Source: Candidatus Cloacimonadota bacterium (GTDB taxonomy: Bacteria > Cloacimonadota > Cloacimonadia > Cloacimonadales > Cloacimonadaceae). Taken from it: a DNA stretch of 32,624 nucleotides. Made by a program: the position numbers and the translations under genes. The DNA lies in contig JAQUJJ010000030.1 of NCBI GenBank assembly GCA_028681035.1, positions 1 through 32,624 on the forward strand, read 5' to 3'. A model generated the notes under the pieces. The model did not search any database. It saw only the letters and a program-made list of their open reading frames with translations, and had not been told where the DNA came from. Shown in pieces: positions 25,568-32,624 of this stretch; positions within the stretch are counted from its first letter, which is position 1, and every line of letters starts with the position of its first letter.

Positions 25568-28054
25568 ATGAAGAAACGGAGCAGAATTCGCGGATCGGCA
25601 ACGAGTCAAACACACTCAATTCAACTGCCGGGCAGCTTATACAAAAGGCTCGTTGTGAGACGCATCAGTGCATTTCAGTTGCTTTGTTTCTGCGTTCCTC
25701 TGTGCTTCCTTTTAGCTTTGCCATTGCCTGCTGTCACCCTGCAAGTTGCCATAGATGGATCGCAGGCATACACAAGTATCCAAAGCGCAATCAATGCCTC
25801 AGTAAATGGCGATATGGTCTTGGTTCATCCCGGCAGATATTATGAGAATGTGGTACTGGATGCTAAGAGAATCACGCTCTGTTCTCTGGAAGCGACCACG
25901 AATGACAGCACCTATATTGGCAGCACGATAATAGACGGCAACAATGCTGGCTCCTGCATCCGTTTTTACAATCAAGCACAGCAAGGTTCCACGCTGCGTG
26001 GCTTAACCCTGGAACATGGCATAGGCCATCCTTTTGGTGCGCAAGATGAGCGCCATGGTGGTGGCATCTTTGTATATTCCAATTGCACTGTAACCATAAA
26101 CAACTGTAACATTAAGAATAATCTCTCCACTATGGGAGGTGGAGTATTTGCCTTCGAGTCATCGCTTACTTTTAGCGGAGTAAACATTCACCACAATCAA
26201 GCCTCCGCTTCGGGAGGTGGGGTATTGCTCATTGGTAGCAGAACTGTTGTTCCCAACATCGTTTTCGATCAAGCCAACCGCTGCTCCATTTACGAAAACT
26301 ATAGCACAAACCCCTGTGATGTTTATGTTATTGATATAATGGCAAACTTGGATTTCTACTTGGACATGGTCTCTGTTCCCAATCCCGGAGATTTCTACTT
26401 TGGGCGCCACGCCAATTTTACCCAGACGCAGGGATACACCGATACTGTTCACTTTGTGCAGGCATACCGCACGGAAGTAAACCAAGACTTATATGTCCGC
26501 CCGGATGGAGACGATAATAATTGCGGATTATCATCTGACTCTGCCATGAAAACCATTGCTAAAGCGGTGCATAAGATAGCAGCAGACAGCACTAACATAA
26601 AAACCGTGCACATTCTGCCGGGTACCTACACCAGTGAGGATCAGTTATATCCCCCCATTCCCTTGAGGTCATATGTAAACATAGCTGGAGCCGGACATTC
26701 CTCTACTACATTCACCGTAACAAGCAGCATGGAGGGAATAAATAACAAAGTAATATCAGGAATAAAGAATGTAAGTGCAAGTGCTGAGGGTATTGGGATA
26801 TCGTCTCTTACGAGTGGTGATATTCATCCCATTATGATAAACAGCACATCAAATCATACAACTATCTCGGACGTGCTAATCCAAGATATGGTAGTTCAGA
26901 GACGGGGTAGTATGATGTTTCATAAACCTACTGATATTAAGCTGCTTAACATAAAAGTTTTGAATGTTGATGCTTTAGAAGTAGGAGCAATATATAGCCC
27001 AGAATGGGTGAGTGGCCTCATTGTTGACTGCGAATTCAACAATATCACTTCAGTATACGATGATCCTGAAAGAGAACCAATGACCATGTTTGACGTGAAT
27101 GTAAGTGAGTCTATTACAGTACAAAATTGTGTGTTCCGAGATTTTCATACAGCTCCAGAGCAGCCTGCTTTTAATATTTCAAATGGGCGCAGCGATAATA
27201 ATCCCGTTGACGTTAACATCAGCAATTGCCTGTTTAGCAACCTATCTTCAGACATCTACCGACCAATACATTTTTTTAATAGGAGTATTGAGAGTTTTAA
27301 GCTAAGCAATAACACCTTCATCATTAACCATGGTTGGCCTGCAGCAGTTAATTTGATCGGCAATATTGAGTTGCAGAACAATATCTTCTACAATCCTGAC
27401 TGTAACTACGAGCTCTTAGTGATTGATTCTCCTCCCATTGTGCCTGTGTCCAATGTCTATCTTGATTATAATAACATCCGTAATGGCTCCGGTGGGATAT
27501 TGAGCAATGCATCTGCAAACATCTATTATTCGGATACAAATAGCAGCCAGTACCCCATATTTTATAGCCTGCACTCGGAAAATCCACTCTATGCAAGCTT
27601 ATCGGCATCTTCGCCATGTATAAATACTGCTACACCGGATACAACCGGAATGGGTTTATTGCCCTATGATCTGGCAGGTAATCATCGGGTTTGGGATGGC
27701 AGGATTGATATGGGATGTTATGAATATGCTTCGCAACCTTATGTATCCAATTTGGATCCCACAGAACTTACTCCTGGAGCTTTTTTTATTGTGTCCACGT
27801 ACCCCAATCCCTTTACGGATCAGGTGAGTATTCGTTACAAACTCTTGAAATCAGCACAAGTGAAGATCCAAATCTATAACCTGAAAGGTCAAGTGGTGAG
27901 AACCTTGCACAATGGCACCCAGAGCAAAGGCGAACAAGCACTTGCGTGGGAAGGTTGTGATGACAAGGGCAGGCATGTGGCTTCTGGAATCTATCTGCTG
28001 CAAATGAAGGTGGAGGGGAAGGAGAAATATTGCAGGAAGCTGGTAAAAGTCTAA
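25568..28054 (+). CDS. Beta-helix surface protein with C-terminal sorting domain
   Basis: 828 residues, 27 nt after the split beta-helix gene and probably once in its operon. The N-terminus is odd: about 32 basic residues precede the hydrophobic core (LLCFCVPLCFLLALPLPAV, about 37-55), so the signal peptide has an unusually long n-region or the true start is downstream at a non-ATG codon. A first beta-helix (about 57-240) shows SIQSAINASVNGDMVLVHPG and GGGIFVYS, GGGVFAFE, GGGVLLIG rungs. A second opens with LYVRPDGDDNNCG (about 310) and runs to 720. The end (about 742-828) is a sorting module: STYPNPFTDQ, IYNLKGQVVRTL, ASGIYLLQM. Such proteins are exported and held on the surface; carbohydrate binding or cleavage is possible but no catalytic residues are evident. 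Confidence 0.8.
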   Translation: MKKRSRIRGSATSQTHSIQLPGSLYKRLVVRRISAFQLLCFCVPLCFLLALPLPAVTLQVAIDGSQAYTSIQSAINASVNGDMVLVHPGRYYENVVLDAKRITLCSLEATTNDSTYIGSTIIDGNNAGSCIRFYNQAQQGSTLRGLTLEHGIGHPFGAQDERHGGGIFVYSNCTVTINNCNIKNNLSTMGGGVFAFESSLTFSGVNIHHNQASASGGGVLLIGSRTVVPNIVFDQANRCSIYENYSTNPCDVYVIDIMANLDFYLDMVSVPNPGDFYFGRHANFTQTQGYTDTVHFVQAYRTEVNQDLYVRPDGDDNNCGLSSDSAMKTIAKAVHKIAADSTNIKTVHILPGTYTSEDQLYPPIPLRSYVNIAGAGHSSTTFTVTSSMEGINNKVISGIKNVSASAEGIGISSLTSGDIHPIMINSTSNHTTISDVLIQDMVVQRRGSMMFHKPTDIKLLNIKVLNVDALEVGAIYSPEWVSGLIVDCEFNNITSVYDDPEREPMTMFDVNVSESITVQNCVFRDFHTAPEQPAFNISNGRSDNNPVDVNISNCLFSNLSSDIYRPIHFFNRSIESFKLSNNTFIINHGWPAAVNLIGNIELQNNIFYNPDCNYELLVIDSPPIVPVSNVYLDYNNIRNGSGGILSNASANIYYSDTNSSQYPIFYSLHSENPLYASLSASSPCINTATPDTTGMGLLPYDLAGNHRVWDGRIDMGCYEYASQPYVSNLDPTELTPGAFFIVSTYPNPFTDQVSIRYKLLKSAQVKIQIYNLKGQVVRTLHNGTQSKGEQALAWEGCDDKGRHVASGIYLLQMKVEGKEKYCRKLVKV

Positions 28055-28201
28055 GGTTTCAGGTATCATCGTTATATTTGTTAGAGTCTGATTGTGTGCC
28101 TGTCAGTATTCGTATTCCAAACTACACCGGAAAATAAAAACAACCACCAAAAGAATATCAGAATTTGCTTGTTTCAATTCTGGGTGCTGTTTTATGTACT
28201 T

Positions 28202-28420
28202 TCAGAAATTCACCAGATCGCCATTGATATTGTTATAGACTTCGGTGTATCGGCTTTTCTTGATTAACTGCGAATCTTCCTTGTTTGAACTCTTGCAGAA
28301 CAGCATCCAAGCTGCACCACCGAAGGGTTCGATGTAGCCGGTAATGTCACTTGGTACGTATTGCGCTATGGTCTTTCTCAGCAGCCGTTTGCCACCGATC
28401 CAGCCGATTAATGCATCCAT
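28202..28420 (-). pseudogene. Truncated D12-class DNA adenine methylase (Dam-like)
   Basis: 72 residues remain of a family of about 270. IGWIGGKRLLRK is the N-terminal substrate motif and IEPFGGAAWMLF the AdoMet-binding motif I of Dam/D12 N6-adenine methyltransferases; VYNNINGDLVNF follows as in intact members. The frame then meets TGA, but the next codons read KYIKQHPEL, which still matches the family pattern, so a point nonsense change came first; homology fades within about 10 residues and host-like DNA follows. The catalytic DPPY region is absent. The ATG overlaps the preceding stop (TAATG), so it belonged to the phage operon. Confidence 0.78.
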
Positions 28421-28635
28421 TAAATGTCTCCTCGTGGGTCTGCCAGGCAGAGGCGCAGGTATAGCTCTGGCAGGTTCAGGTTATTGAAATCTTCATTGGT
28501 AAAGCCAAGCTTACGCATAATCATTTCGAAGCCCTCGTAGGGGTATCTGGCTTTGTTTCGCTGGTCACTGCTAATCCGAAACTCCCGAGCCAACTTTTGA
28601 ACCGCTCGCTGTTGGCTCTGATATAGACGAAAAAA
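28420..28635 (-). CDS. -1 frameshift extension of the tail-assembly chaperone
   Basis: At 28629-28635 the minus strand reads T TTT TTC in exact slippery phase inside the upstream gene (codons 82-83). A -1 slip there re-reads the C and opens 69 further codons (RLYQSQQRAVQKLAREF ... ARYPYEGFEMIMRKLGF ... LPELYLRLCLADPRGDI), giving a 152-residue fusion. The stop overlaps the next ATG as TAATG. Paired G and G-T tail chaperones made by -1 slippage just upstream of the tape-measure gene are standard in long-tailed phages. Confidence 0.72.
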   Translation of the reverse strand, partial: FFRLYQSQQRAVQKLAREFRISSDQRNKARYPYEGFEMIMRKLGFTNEDFNNLNLPELYLRLCLADPRGDI

Positions 28636-28877
28636 GCAGAGATATACTCCAAAGCTTCCAAGGCATCCATCTTGTCCGGGTCCTGGCTGGAGATGATGCT
28701 GATAAGCTCTTTATCAGCTTCTGACTGTGATATCAACTCGAGGAGTTCGACTTCTGATACCTTCGTCACTTTGCCGGAGAGGAAGTCTTCAAGCTTGGCT
28801 TTGAGGGTTGCATTCGATATAGTAAGGCAGAGGATCTGCCTCAGTTGGTTATAGCTCAGTTTGGGTTCTGTTTTCAT
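28521..28877 (-). CDS. Tail-assembly chaperone, zero-frame product
   Basis: 118 residues, helical and acidic, with no signal or membrane segment. It starts at 28877 with a weak AAGGAC site. Codons 82-83 lie on the TTTTTTC heptamer described for the extension. The zero-frame tail after that point (TSETKPDTPTRASK) is polar and low in order, as is usual for the short chaperone form. It sits downstream of the probable tail-tube gene and before where the tape measure should be, matching the conserved tail gene order; the tape-measure gene itself is missing here. The pair would coat the tape measure during tail assembly. Confidence 0.68.
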   Translation of the reverse strand: MKTEPKLSYNQLRQILCLTISNATLKAKLEDFLSGKVTKVSEVELLELISQSEADKELISIISSQDPDKMDALEALEYISAFFVYIRANSERFKSWLGSFGLAVTSETKPDTPTRASK

Positions 28878-28889
28878 ATTGTGCCGTCC

Positions 28890-29090
28890 TTATTGGTTGA
28901 AGAACATCTTGATGGCAACGCCGATCTGCATAAAGAACTGGGAGGTGGAGACACCCAGAAGTATCTTCATGTTCGTCTCCACTCTCGCCATTCTGGTCAC
29001 CAATGAGTTATTGCTGTTTCCATTGCCGTAGATCTCTTCATGTACACTATCAATCTTGTCTTTAATCTCTGGTTTACATTGGCAATCCAT
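28890..29090 (-). CDS. Small phage membrane protein, XhlA-like
   Basis: 66 residues: a Cys/Lys-rich start, an amphipathic helical stretch (about 8-42, RMARVETNMKILLGV) and a C-terminal hydrophobic segment (SQFFMQIGVAIKMFF). The coiled-coil-plus-membrane-anchor layout resembles the XhlA family of holin-associated proteins, but the match is short. AAGGAT lies upstream. Its place between tail genes is unusual for a lysis gene, so it may have another role. Confidence 0.5.
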   Translation of the reverse strand: MDCQCKPEIKDKIDSVHEEIYGNGNSNNSLVTRMARVETNMKILLGVSTSQFFMQIGVAIKMFFNQ

Positions 29091-29120
29091 GTTCTTATCC
29101 TTGGTTATTGGTTATTGTTG

Positions 29121-29666
29121 TTAGGTTCCGGCAGGAATGTCCTTGAGGACAAAGATCTTGCCGTTGGTGATGCCGGAGAACTCAGTGGAGATGACTACCG
29201 AGAACAGCCCGTCAGCCTCTCCCGACCAGTCCACAGTCCAGCGCAGACCATTGAAGATCACCACCCGGTCGAAGGCTTTGGAGGTAACTACGATGGTGGT
29301 GTTCCTGCCCATGAACAAGCTGCTTTCCAGGAAGTTCTTCTGCTTGTTGGAAATACCCACGATGGTCAGTTCGGCAGTACTGGTTCGCTTACCTGGCAAG
29401 GTATAGTTGCGGGTCTTGAGCTTGGTGATCTTGGAGTCGGTCTTACCTGGCTTCTCTGCCAACTCTCCCATCAGGTCGAAGTTGGTGTTCAGTTCGGTCT
29501 TGACTGCGCCTGTGTTGGCATAGAGGGTGGTGACATCCGTTTCGGTATAGTTTCCTATCCCGAAGTAGATATCATCTGCCAGCATTACATCAACCAGGGT
29601 ATTGAACAGCATATCCGACTCCACCATGGGAGCCGGATAGGTAGGCGGTTGAATAGGCTGAGGCAT
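29121..29666 (-). CDS. Probable phage tail-tube or major tail protein
   Basis: 181 residues with no signal or membrane segment. A Pro-rich start (MPQPIQPPTYPAP) is followed by beta-rich sequence: DIYFGIGNYTETDVTTLY, KTRNYTLPGKRTSTAELTI, and an end VIFNGLRWTVDWSGEADG then FSVVISTEFSG. This strand pattern and the place two genes before the chaperone pair suit a tail-tube subunit. The start ATG overlaps the preceding stop (TAATG). The assignment rests on position and general fold. Confidence 0.55.
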   Translation of the reverse strand: MPQPIQPPTYPAPMVESDMLFNTLVDVMLADDIYFGIGNYTETDVTTLYANTGAVKTELNTNFDLMGELAEKPGKTDSKITKLKTRNYTLPGKRTSTAELTIVGISNKQKNFLESSLFMGRNTTIVVTSKAFDRVVIFNGLRWTVDWSGEADGLFSVVISTEFSGITNGKIFVLKDIPAGT

Positions 29667-30016
29667 TAGAACACTCCCTTAATGGCTTTACCGATACTGA
29701 ACAGCCACTTGCGGTTATGGAAGACGTACTCAATTGCTCCACCGAGAGTGCCGAAGACCTTCATGACCAGACTGGTCTGTTTAGCAGGGAGGCTCTTGGT
29801 GGCTCGCTCCACTGCCAACTGCTTCTTGGCATAGTCATCGAGGTTCTTGGTAGCCGGGTTGGTCTTGATATCCTGAATGATATCCAGGATGATGGCGAGA
29901 GCGGAGTTGATCTTGGTCTTATCCAGACTCTTACCAGTGATGCGGAAGATGATCCAGACGATGATGGTAGTCAGCAGTCCGAGGATGAAGGCTTGGTTGG
30001 CTATAATAAAGTCCAT
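29666..30016 (-). CDS. Small phage protein with N-terminal membrane segment
   Basis: 116 residues. A hydrophobic helix at about 7-26 (QAFILGLLTTIIVWIIFRI) is followed by an amphipathic, Lys/Ala-rich region and a second mild hydrophobic stretch near the end (VMKVFGTLGGAIEYVF). AAGGAG precedes the ATG. One-helix proteins of this size can be holins or spanin-like; nothing is decisive. Confidence 0.5.
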   Translation of the reverse strand: MDFIIANQAFILGLLTTIIVWIIFRITGKSLDKTKINSALAIILDIIQDIKTNPATKNLDDYAKKQLAVERATKSLPAKQTSLVMKVFGTLGGAIEYVFHNRKWLFSIGKAIKGVF

Positions 30017-30025
30017 GAATGCTCC

Positions 30026-30412
30026 TTATAGTTTATAGAAGATGAGGTTGGCTACACTGGCAGTCCCGGCAACAGCCCTACGGATATAGAAGATACGCTG
30101 GCTGTAAACCGGGATCACGATGGGGACCCCGACCGGGACAGTGGCATATTGGTTATTGGCATTGCTGTTATCAGCTCGTACGCCTATACTCCCAGTGGCA
30201 GGGATAAGTACCACCTCCACAGTTCCACTGGGTACGTTGATGGCTTTCCAGAGGGTGTCGGCAGAGGGACTGTAAGTCAGGCAGGAGAAACCCTTGTTCA
30301 TCTGGATGGCGATCTTGCGGCTATCCACAGGCAGGGTGTACTGGGCGAACAGGTTCAGGGCGATAAGGCAGAGAAAGCCTATCAGCACCATTGCTAAGAC
30401 TGTGATCTTCAT
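30026..30412 (-). CDS. Small phage protein with signal-like N-terminus
   Basis: 128 residues from the ATG at 30412, which follows AAGGAGGT at ideal spacing; the longer ORF from 30433 is not needed. A signal-like helix (VLAMVLIGFLCLIALNLFA) ends near AQ at about residue 24, followed by a compact beta domain (TVEVVLIPATGSIGVRADN, PVGVPIVIPVYSQRIFYIR). It directly follows the capsid gene. Decoration proteins occur there but do not have signal peptides, so an exported or membrane-held function is more likely. Not recognised. Confidence 0.5.
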   Translation of the reverse strand: MKITVLAMVLIGFLCLIALNLFAQYTLPVDSRKIAIQMNKGFSCLTYSPSADTLWKAINVPSGTVEVVLIPATGSIGVRADNSNANNQYATVPVGVPIVIPVYSQRIFYIRRAVAGTASVANLIFYKL

Positions 30413-30422
30413 TAGTACCTCC

Positions 30423-32162
30423 TTATACGACATGGAAGATCTTTACGATATTGGGGATGTAGGTGATTCCGGGACGGATACGGATGTACCAGTGGTACTT
30501 CCAGTCCGAGCCATGATGTTCGACTTTGAGTTCGGCATCGGTACGATAACCGATGATGATGAACTTAGGCAGACCACCCACGATATAGTCATCAGGCATT
30601 AGCCTGGCTTTGACGGGGATACCGGCAAACGATACATTACCGCCTTCCAGCAGCAAGCGGTCTCCGGCAGCAGTCTCACGCTTGGCAAGCTCACTCCTGA
30701 TACGGATGAGGTCTTTCTGGGAGACATAGAACTTGAAGCTCTCCTGCTCTTCTAACATCTCATCAGAGAAGGCAAGCAGAGCAGCTTCAAAGCGTTCAGC
30801 ATAGTCCACATTGGTACTGGAATCGATGTCAGTCACATCCGTAGCGGTGGTAGCGAGTTTGATGATACCATTCAGGGCTTTGAGCTTATCGGTGCCGGAA
30901 GCTCTGTCACCTTTGAACAGGAGCAGACGGATAGCTTTCTCGGTCTTCTTGGCGATGTGGTTTTCCACATAAGCACCGAAGGCATCTTCACCATACTTGT
31001 CCTTGTAGAACTCCACTACGTCTCTGCCAAGAGTGAACTCAGCATTAAGTATCCCGGTGGGGACAGATAGATCGGCTGTACCAACTCCCTGAGCCGTCAA
31101 AGCACCATCGCTGCTGTTCTTAAAGACCAGGTCATCGATCAGTCCCACATCGATCTTCTCGTCCTTGAGTAGCGGAATAACCGAGATATCGGAGAGTGTG
31201 TCACCGGGCTGTGAACCGATCACTTCATCGATGAAGAGTGAAGTAGTATTGGCAGTCAGGATGTTCATGGCTTTACCGGAGTCGACATCAGAGATACCTT
31301 TGTAGATCTCACGATGCGAGGCTTTGACCACTATCTTATTACCGTCGATGGTGACTTCTTTATCCACATTAGACTGGTTGCCATCCGGCTCTCCGGGTAT
31401 GGACTTGGAGATAGCACGAGACATTGTTACTGACAAATCTTTCAGGCTCTTCTCGATGCTGTGAATGGCATCACCAAGCTGGAGGTTGGGATTACCCTTC
31501 TCCAAGTCTGCGATCTTCTCACTGATGGCAGTGATGCCCTTCTGCAGTTCACTGTTGTTGTTATGCTCTGCTACCCTGCGCAGGGAGTTGAGTTCGTTCT
31601 TGATCTCGTTTAAGTTCTGCTGAGCACTCTGGTAATCATCGGCTCTGCCATAGATGGAGACACCATTGAACTCGCCTTTTTCGACCTTCTGCCAGAGTTC
31701 AGAGCCTAAGTCTTCGCACTTGAGTACTTGCACCCAGGCACCCACTTTGGTATCGGGGAAATGCTCTTTGTCAGCAGTCTTGAGGATGTAGTTCTCCACT
31801 ACGGCAAACTCTGATACTGGCTGCATATTGTGATTTACATCGTTCTTGCCCACTAAGCCATGCTTGGCAAAGTGATCGCAGGACTTTTGGATCTCTTCCC
31901 GGGTATAATGGTCACCCTGAGAGTCTTGGATATTGGGTTCCATCAGAGTGACGTATAGCCGTCCTTGGGTGCCACTGGTCTCACTCTTGAACTTGGTGGA
32001 GTTGATCTTGTGCTCAAAGCTTCTGCCGTTGGCATTCTTGACCACAAAGCCCTTCTGGTTAGCAGGGTTCATCTCATCAAAGAGAAGCGAGACTAACTCG
32101 ACCTCTACATTGCGAAGTTCACCCTTCTGGATGATCTTACTCTTGTTTCCGAAGATATTCAC
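30423..32162 (-). CDS. Fused prohead protease, scaffold and major capsid protein
   Basis: 579 residues from a GTG at 32162 with AAGGAGG upstream. Residues about 60-175 look like an XkdF-type prohead protease: GRLYVTLMEPNIQDSQGDHY, H111 in VNHN and S169 in NGVSIYG are candidate catalytic residues. Residues about 177-250 are coiled coil (NLNEIKNELNSLRRV, ISEKIADLEKG), fitting a scaffold delta-domain. From about 265 to the end is an HK97-fold major capsid protein (DTLSDISVIPLL, LGRDVVEFYKDKYGEDAFG, KLKALNGIIKLA, FYVSQKDLIRIRSEL, VSFAGIPVKARLMPDD). In Mu and most phages these are two or three genes. Self-cleavage would release the mature capsid subunit near the scaffold-capsid joint. It follows the portal gene, the usual head order. 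Confidence 0.82.
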   Translation of the reverse strand: MNIFGNKSKIIQKGELRNVEVELVSLLFDEMNPANQKGFVVKNANGRSFEHKINSTKFKSETSGTQGRLYVTLMEPNIQDSQGDHYTREEIQKSCDHFAKHGLVGKNDVNHNMQPVSEFAVVENYILKTADKEHFPDTKVGAWVQVLKCEDLGSELWQKVEKGEFNGVSIYGRADDYQSAQQNLNEIKNELNSLRRVAEHNNNSELQKGITAISEKIADLEKGNPNLQLGDAIHSIEKSLKDLSVTMSRAISKSIPGEPDGNQSNVDKEVTIDGNKIVVKASHREIYKGISDVDSGKAMNILTANTTSLFIDEVIGSQPGDTLSDISVIPLLKDEKIDVGLIDDLVFKNSSDGALTAQGVGTADLSVPTGILNAEFTLGRDVVEFYKDKYGEDAFGAYVENHIAKKTEKAIRLLLFKGDRASGTDKLKALNGIIKLATTATDVTDIDSSTNVDYAERFEAALLAFSDEMLEEQESFKFYVSQKDLIRIRSELAKRETAAGDRLLLEGGNVSFAGIPVKARLMPDDYIVGGLPKFIIIGYRTDAELKVEHHGSDWKYHWYIRIRPGITYIPNIVKIFHVV

Positions 32163-32221
32163 TGTACCTCCTTAGGTTTAGTGATGGGTTGTTGGGTATT
32201 CTGTTTGTTTTCATTGCTCAT
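32159..32221 (-). CDS. Tiny 20-codon ORF coupling portal and capsid genes
   Basis: Its ATG overlaps the portal stop (ATGA) and its TGA overlaps the capsid start (GTGA). The peptide is MSNENKQNTQQPITKPKEVQ, polar and unstructured. The capsid ribosome site AAGGAGG lies within it. It may serve only to carry ribosomes from one gene to the next, or be a short expressed peptide. Confidence 0.4.
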   Translation of the reverse strand: MSNENKQNTQQPITKPKEVQ

Positions 32222-32624
32222 TTTGCTCCGAAGTTACGGTTCTGCATAAACAACTGATCATCGGCAGATTGGAGGGCTTCTGTCAAGTTACCGAAGTTGA
32301 AGTCGTCCGGGGTGACATTCCATCCGAACTCATAGTTGAACTCTATTGCCAAGGTGAGTGCTAAACGTTTCTGGAGTGGTTTGATAACGAAATGGTAGAA
32401 CATCAGCATATCGCTCTTGTTATCGCCACCAAGCTGCCCTGGGATAAGCTGTGATACAATCCTTGCCGGAACCCGGTGATAAGCGAAGATGCCTTCTCGT
32501 AGGTCTTTCTTGAGTGATAGGAAACCACCTTCTCTGTCCTGCTGGCGCAGTGGCTCAAGGCGTATCTTCACATCCCGGCTCTCACTCTCGATCAGCACGG
32601 TAGAGTGGCTCTTGGTATTGCCTT
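32218..32624 (-). CDS. Phage portal protein, C-terminal part (cut by window edge)
   Basis: The frame is open to the window's last base, so only the C-terminal 134 residues are present; a GTG at 32598 is internal. The sequence carries LEPLRQQDREGGFLSLKK, IFAYHRVPARIVSQLIPG, QLGG, then a helical KPLQKRLALTLAIEFN, which follows the pattern of PBSX-type portal proteins (the HRVP motif and the stem/crown helices). The portal is the dodecameric ring through which DNA is packaged. Placement directly before the protease-capsid gene supports the call. Terminase genes should lie further right. Confidence 0.82.
   Translation of the reverse strand, partial: GNTKSHSTVLIESESRDVKIRLEPLRQQDREGGFLSLKKDLREGIFAYHRVPARIVSQLIPGQLGGDNKSDMLMFYHFVIKPLQKRLALTLAIEFNYEFGWNVTPDDFNFGNLTEALQSADDQLFMQNRNFGAK

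Noticed and set aside
28202..28204. TGA recoded as an amino acid in the methylase gene
   Set aside because: TGA is used as a normal stop by intact genes here (for example at 2371 and 28521), and the methylase is truncated soon after anyway.
29040..29669. 209-codon plus-strand ORF opposite the tail-tube gene
   Set aside because: It lies wholly antisense to tightly packed phage genes, is low-complexity Gly/Val/His-rich and has no ribosome site.

Overview
The window looks like a piece of a Cloacimonadota-type chromosome (or a close relative in the Fibrobacterota-Chlorobi-Bacteroidota assemblage). The host genes encode large secreted proteins ending in the 'YPNPFNPSTT' plus FlgD-like sorting domain, right-handed beta-helix surface proteins, a TPR lipoprotein and a four-module sulfur-transfer flavoenzyme. 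No rRNA, tRNA or CRISPR array was seen. The taxonomic call is an inference from gene style only.

Region by region: (1) 1-3714, an A+T-rich three-gene plus-strand cassette: a nuclease-like protein cut by the window edge, a four-helix membrane protein and an unrecognised helical protein. It converges tail to tail on (2) 3752-9262, a Mu-like transposition module: a leftward operon of a DNA-binding protein, a DDE transposase, a MuB-like ATPase and a HTH protein, with a divergent S24-type repressor. This module carries two clusters of a GTCCAA motif, one inside the 5' part of the DNA-binding-protein gene and one downstream of the repressor. (3) 9493-18320, host genes: a 1307-residue sorted secreted protein, a CoA-disulfide-reductase/rhodanese/TusA/DsrE fusion and a TPR lipoprotein, separated by strong terminators. 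(4) 18445-20585, a prophage end: six tandem 22-23 bp repeats laid out like MuA sites, a terminator, a moron-like gene, a tail fibre, a tail protein and a 5'-truncated tail gene. (5) 20586-28054, host-type DNA: a 40-nt-scale palindrome, a 50-codon gene, and two beta-helix sorted proteins, the first split by a 1848-bp insertion sequence with an 8-bp target duplication. (6) 28202-32624, leftward phage head and tail genes: portal (partial), protease-scaffold-capsid fusion, small virion or lysis genes, a probable tail-tube protein, a tail-assembly chaperone pair with a canonical TTTTTTC slippery site, and a broken DNA adenine methylase.

How it fits together: the phage genes in regions 4 and 6 share one orientation, and both broken ends face the host segment of region 5. 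A simple reading is one decayed Mu-like prophage whose middle (tape measure, baseplate) has been replaced by 7.6 kb of surface-protein DNA. The transposition module in region 2 uses a different repeat motif and is probably a separate element, possibly with the region 1 cassette as cargo. That cassette is the best candidate for an undescribed (perhaps defence) system, but no member of it can be assigned a function with confidence from sequence alone.
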